From Clostridiales bacterium (GTDB lineage: Bacteria > Bacillota_E > Sulfobacillia > Sulfobacillales > JAIMBI01), in NCBI GenBank assembly GCA_027318915.1, contig DAHVOH010000050.1:1-24697 (forward strand): 24,697 nucleotides of DNA, read 5' to 3'. Made by a program: the position numbers and the translations under genes. Under the pieces are notes generated by a model. That model saw only the letters and a list, made by a program, of their open reading frames with translations. It had not been told where the DNA came from and ran no database searches. Within the stretch, counting starts at the first letter, position 1. The number at the start of each line of letters is the position of its first letter. Below, piece by piece: positions 23,517 through 24,697 of this stretch.

Positions 23517-24650
23517 ATGATTCCGGAGCCCAAGCTTTTGATACCCGGCCCGACGCCTGTGCCCCAAGCTATTTTTCAAGCCATGTTGACACCCATGACC
23601 AACCACCGCGGCGCTGAGGTGATGGCGCTCCGCCAGTCGCTGGTGGAGCGCTTGCAGAGACTGTGGTCCTCGACGGGGCCGGTCGGCCTCCTGGCCTCCA
23701 GCGGGACCGGCGGGCTCGAGGCGATTTTGACCAATGCGTGCGCCCGCGGAGACCGCGTCCTGGCGGTGTCGGCGGGAGCGTTCGGAGAACGCTTCGGGTC
23801 CGTCGCCGAACGGGCCGGATTGGACGTGGACTGGCTCCGACTCCCGTGGGGCGCGGCGGCTCAGCCGGATGAGATCGCGGCCAGGCTCCGGGGAGGAGAT
23901 TTTCACGCGGTGCTCCTGATTCACAACGAAACCAGCACGGGGGTGCTGCACCCGATTGCGGAGATCGCGGCCGCCATCCGCGAGGATGTGCCGCTGATTC
24001 TGGTCGACTCCATCAGCGGCACGCCGTCCACGCCCGTGGACCTGGACGGCTGGGGCGTGGACGCGGTGGTGGCCAGCTCTCAAAAAGGTTTCATGATGCC
24101 TCCGGGGTTGGGCCTGGTCGGGTTGGGCGCGCACGCGCTGGAGCGCTTTCGTGGCCGGCCCAGCCTGTATTTTGACCTGAGCGGCGCGGCTCGGGGGGAG
24201 TGGTCGTACACGGCGCCCCTCTCGCTCGTGTTTGGGTTGGCGCGGAGCCTCGATCTCCTGGAGGAGGAGGGGGACGAGCGCCGGTATGGGCGCCACCGCC
24301 TGATGGCTGCCATGGTGCGGGCGGGCGCGGAGGCGCTGGGATTCGGCGTGCGGGCGCCGCGTGCGTATGCGTCGCCCACCGTGACCGTGGTGGAGCCGCC
24401 CGCCGGCGTGAGCAACCACGCCATCCGGGCGTGGTGCCAGGAGCACGGGGCCATCGTGGCCGGCGGCATCGGGCAGTGGCAGGATCAAGCCCTTCGGATT
24501 GGCCATGTGGGAGCGACCGGCCCGTTGGATATGCTGATGGCGCTCGACGTGATGGAACTGGCGTTGGCCGAGGTCGGCGGCATGGACGTGGACGGACGGG
24601 GCGCCCGGGCGGCGCTGGAGGTGTGGCGGCGAACGATTCGCGGCGCGTGA
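23517..24650 (+). CDS. PLP-dependent class V aminotransferase (serine/alanine-glyoxylate type)
   Basis: A 377-residue fold-type I PLP enzyme. The N-terminal LIPGPTPVP and MTNHRGAEV are typical of the serine-pyruvate / alanine-glyoxylate aminotransferase and phosphoserine-type group. SSGTGGLEA (61-69) binds the cofactor phosphate. Asp164 in LILVDSISG contacts the pyridine ring. Lys190 in ASSQKGFMMPPGLG forms the Schiff base. The C-terminal RIGHVG is also family-conserved. In many Bacillota this type lies next to serA and supplies serine or glycine; the following gene is outside the window, so this is inference. ATG 23517 follows GGAAGGAG. About 48 bases remain after the stop, without a visible gene. 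Confidence 0.92.
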   Translation: MIPEPKLLIPGPTPVPQAIFQAMLTPMTNHRGAEVMALRQSLVERLQRLWSSTGPVGLLASSGTGGLEAILTNACARGDRVLAVSAGAFGERFGSVAERAGLDVDWLRLPWGAAAQPDEIAARLRGGDFHAVLLIHNETSTGVLHPIAEIAAAIREDVPLILVDSISGTPSTPVDLDGWGVDAVVASSQKGFMMPPGLGLVGLGAHALERFRGRPSLYFDLSGAARGEWSYTAPLSLVFGLARSLDLLEEEGDERRYGRHRLMAAMVRAGAEALGFGVRAPRAYASPTVTVVEPPAGVSNHAIRAWCQEHGAIVAGGIGQWQDQALRIGHVGATGPLDMLMALDVMELALAEVGGMDVDGRGARAALEVWRRTIRGA

Positions 24651-24697
24651 CAGGGTCTGACCGCGCGGGTGGCCGGGGCGGGCTCGGCGCCCGCGGC

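Noticed and set aside
1..24697. CRISPR arrays, insertion sequences, tRNA or rRNA genes
   Set aside because: I saw no regularly spaced repeats, transposase motifs or RNA gene signatures on either strand.

Overview
This is a GC-rich window from a bacterial chromosome. It most resembles a high-GC, endospore-forming member of the Bacillota (the Sulfobacillus, Thermaerobacter or Symbiobacterium type). The reasons are a spoIVFA-spoIVFB pair, a Spo0B-like phosphotransferase, and the order spoIVFA-spoIVFB-(rng)-rplU-prp-rpmA-spo0B-obgE-nadD-yqeK-rsfS, which follows the Bacillus subtilis minD-spoIVFAB-rplU-ysxB-rpmA-spo0B-obg cluster joined to the nadD-yqeK-rsfS cluster. The species assignment is inference; no rRNA or tRNA gene was found.

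Layout. Bases 1-350 hold the 3' end of a probable MinD-type ATPase whose reading frame appears to shift near base 120. SpoIVFA and SpoIVFB follow (488-2013), then RNase E/G (2177-4030) with its own sigma-A type promoter. On the minus strand, between rng and rplU, lies an insertion: an asparagine synthetase (asnB) overlapping a response regulator, which overlaps a histidine kinase (7928 down to 4050). The 475-base region between asnB and rplU carries the rplU promoter, a strong inverted repeat and a T-box-like antiterminator sequence facing asnB. The plus-strand ribosome and sporulation block (8404-11991) encodes L21, the L27-processing protease Prp, L27 with the N-terminal extension that Prp removes, a Spo0B-like protein, ObgE and NadD.

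Between nadD and yqeK, which are normally adjacent, a 3.4-kb accessory segment is inserted. It holds a small RRM RNA-binding protein with a very strong terminator, then a cupin and a large STAND/LuxR-like ATPase regulator on the minus strand. YqeK and RsfS follow (15494-16502); RsfS seems to start at an ACG codon or a short distance downstream.

The last third is a DUF255 thioredoxin-domain protein (minus), divergent from a short-chain dehydrogenase. Next comes a YhaO/YhaN-type nuclease and SMC-like ATPase pair, apparently coupled to a 10-codon leader ORF. A class V aminotransferase ends the window. Likely joint functions are: SpoIVFA holding SpoIVFB in check during sporulation; Prp maturing L27; Spo0B in the sporulation phosphorelay beside Obg; RsfS and Obg in 50S control; and YhaO with YhaN in DNA end processing. 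I see no CRISPR array, insertion sequence or prophage. The best candidates for under-described biology are the STAND/cupin/RRM insertion, the asnB-two-component operon with its T-box-like leader, and the tiny coupled ORF before the nuclease pair.
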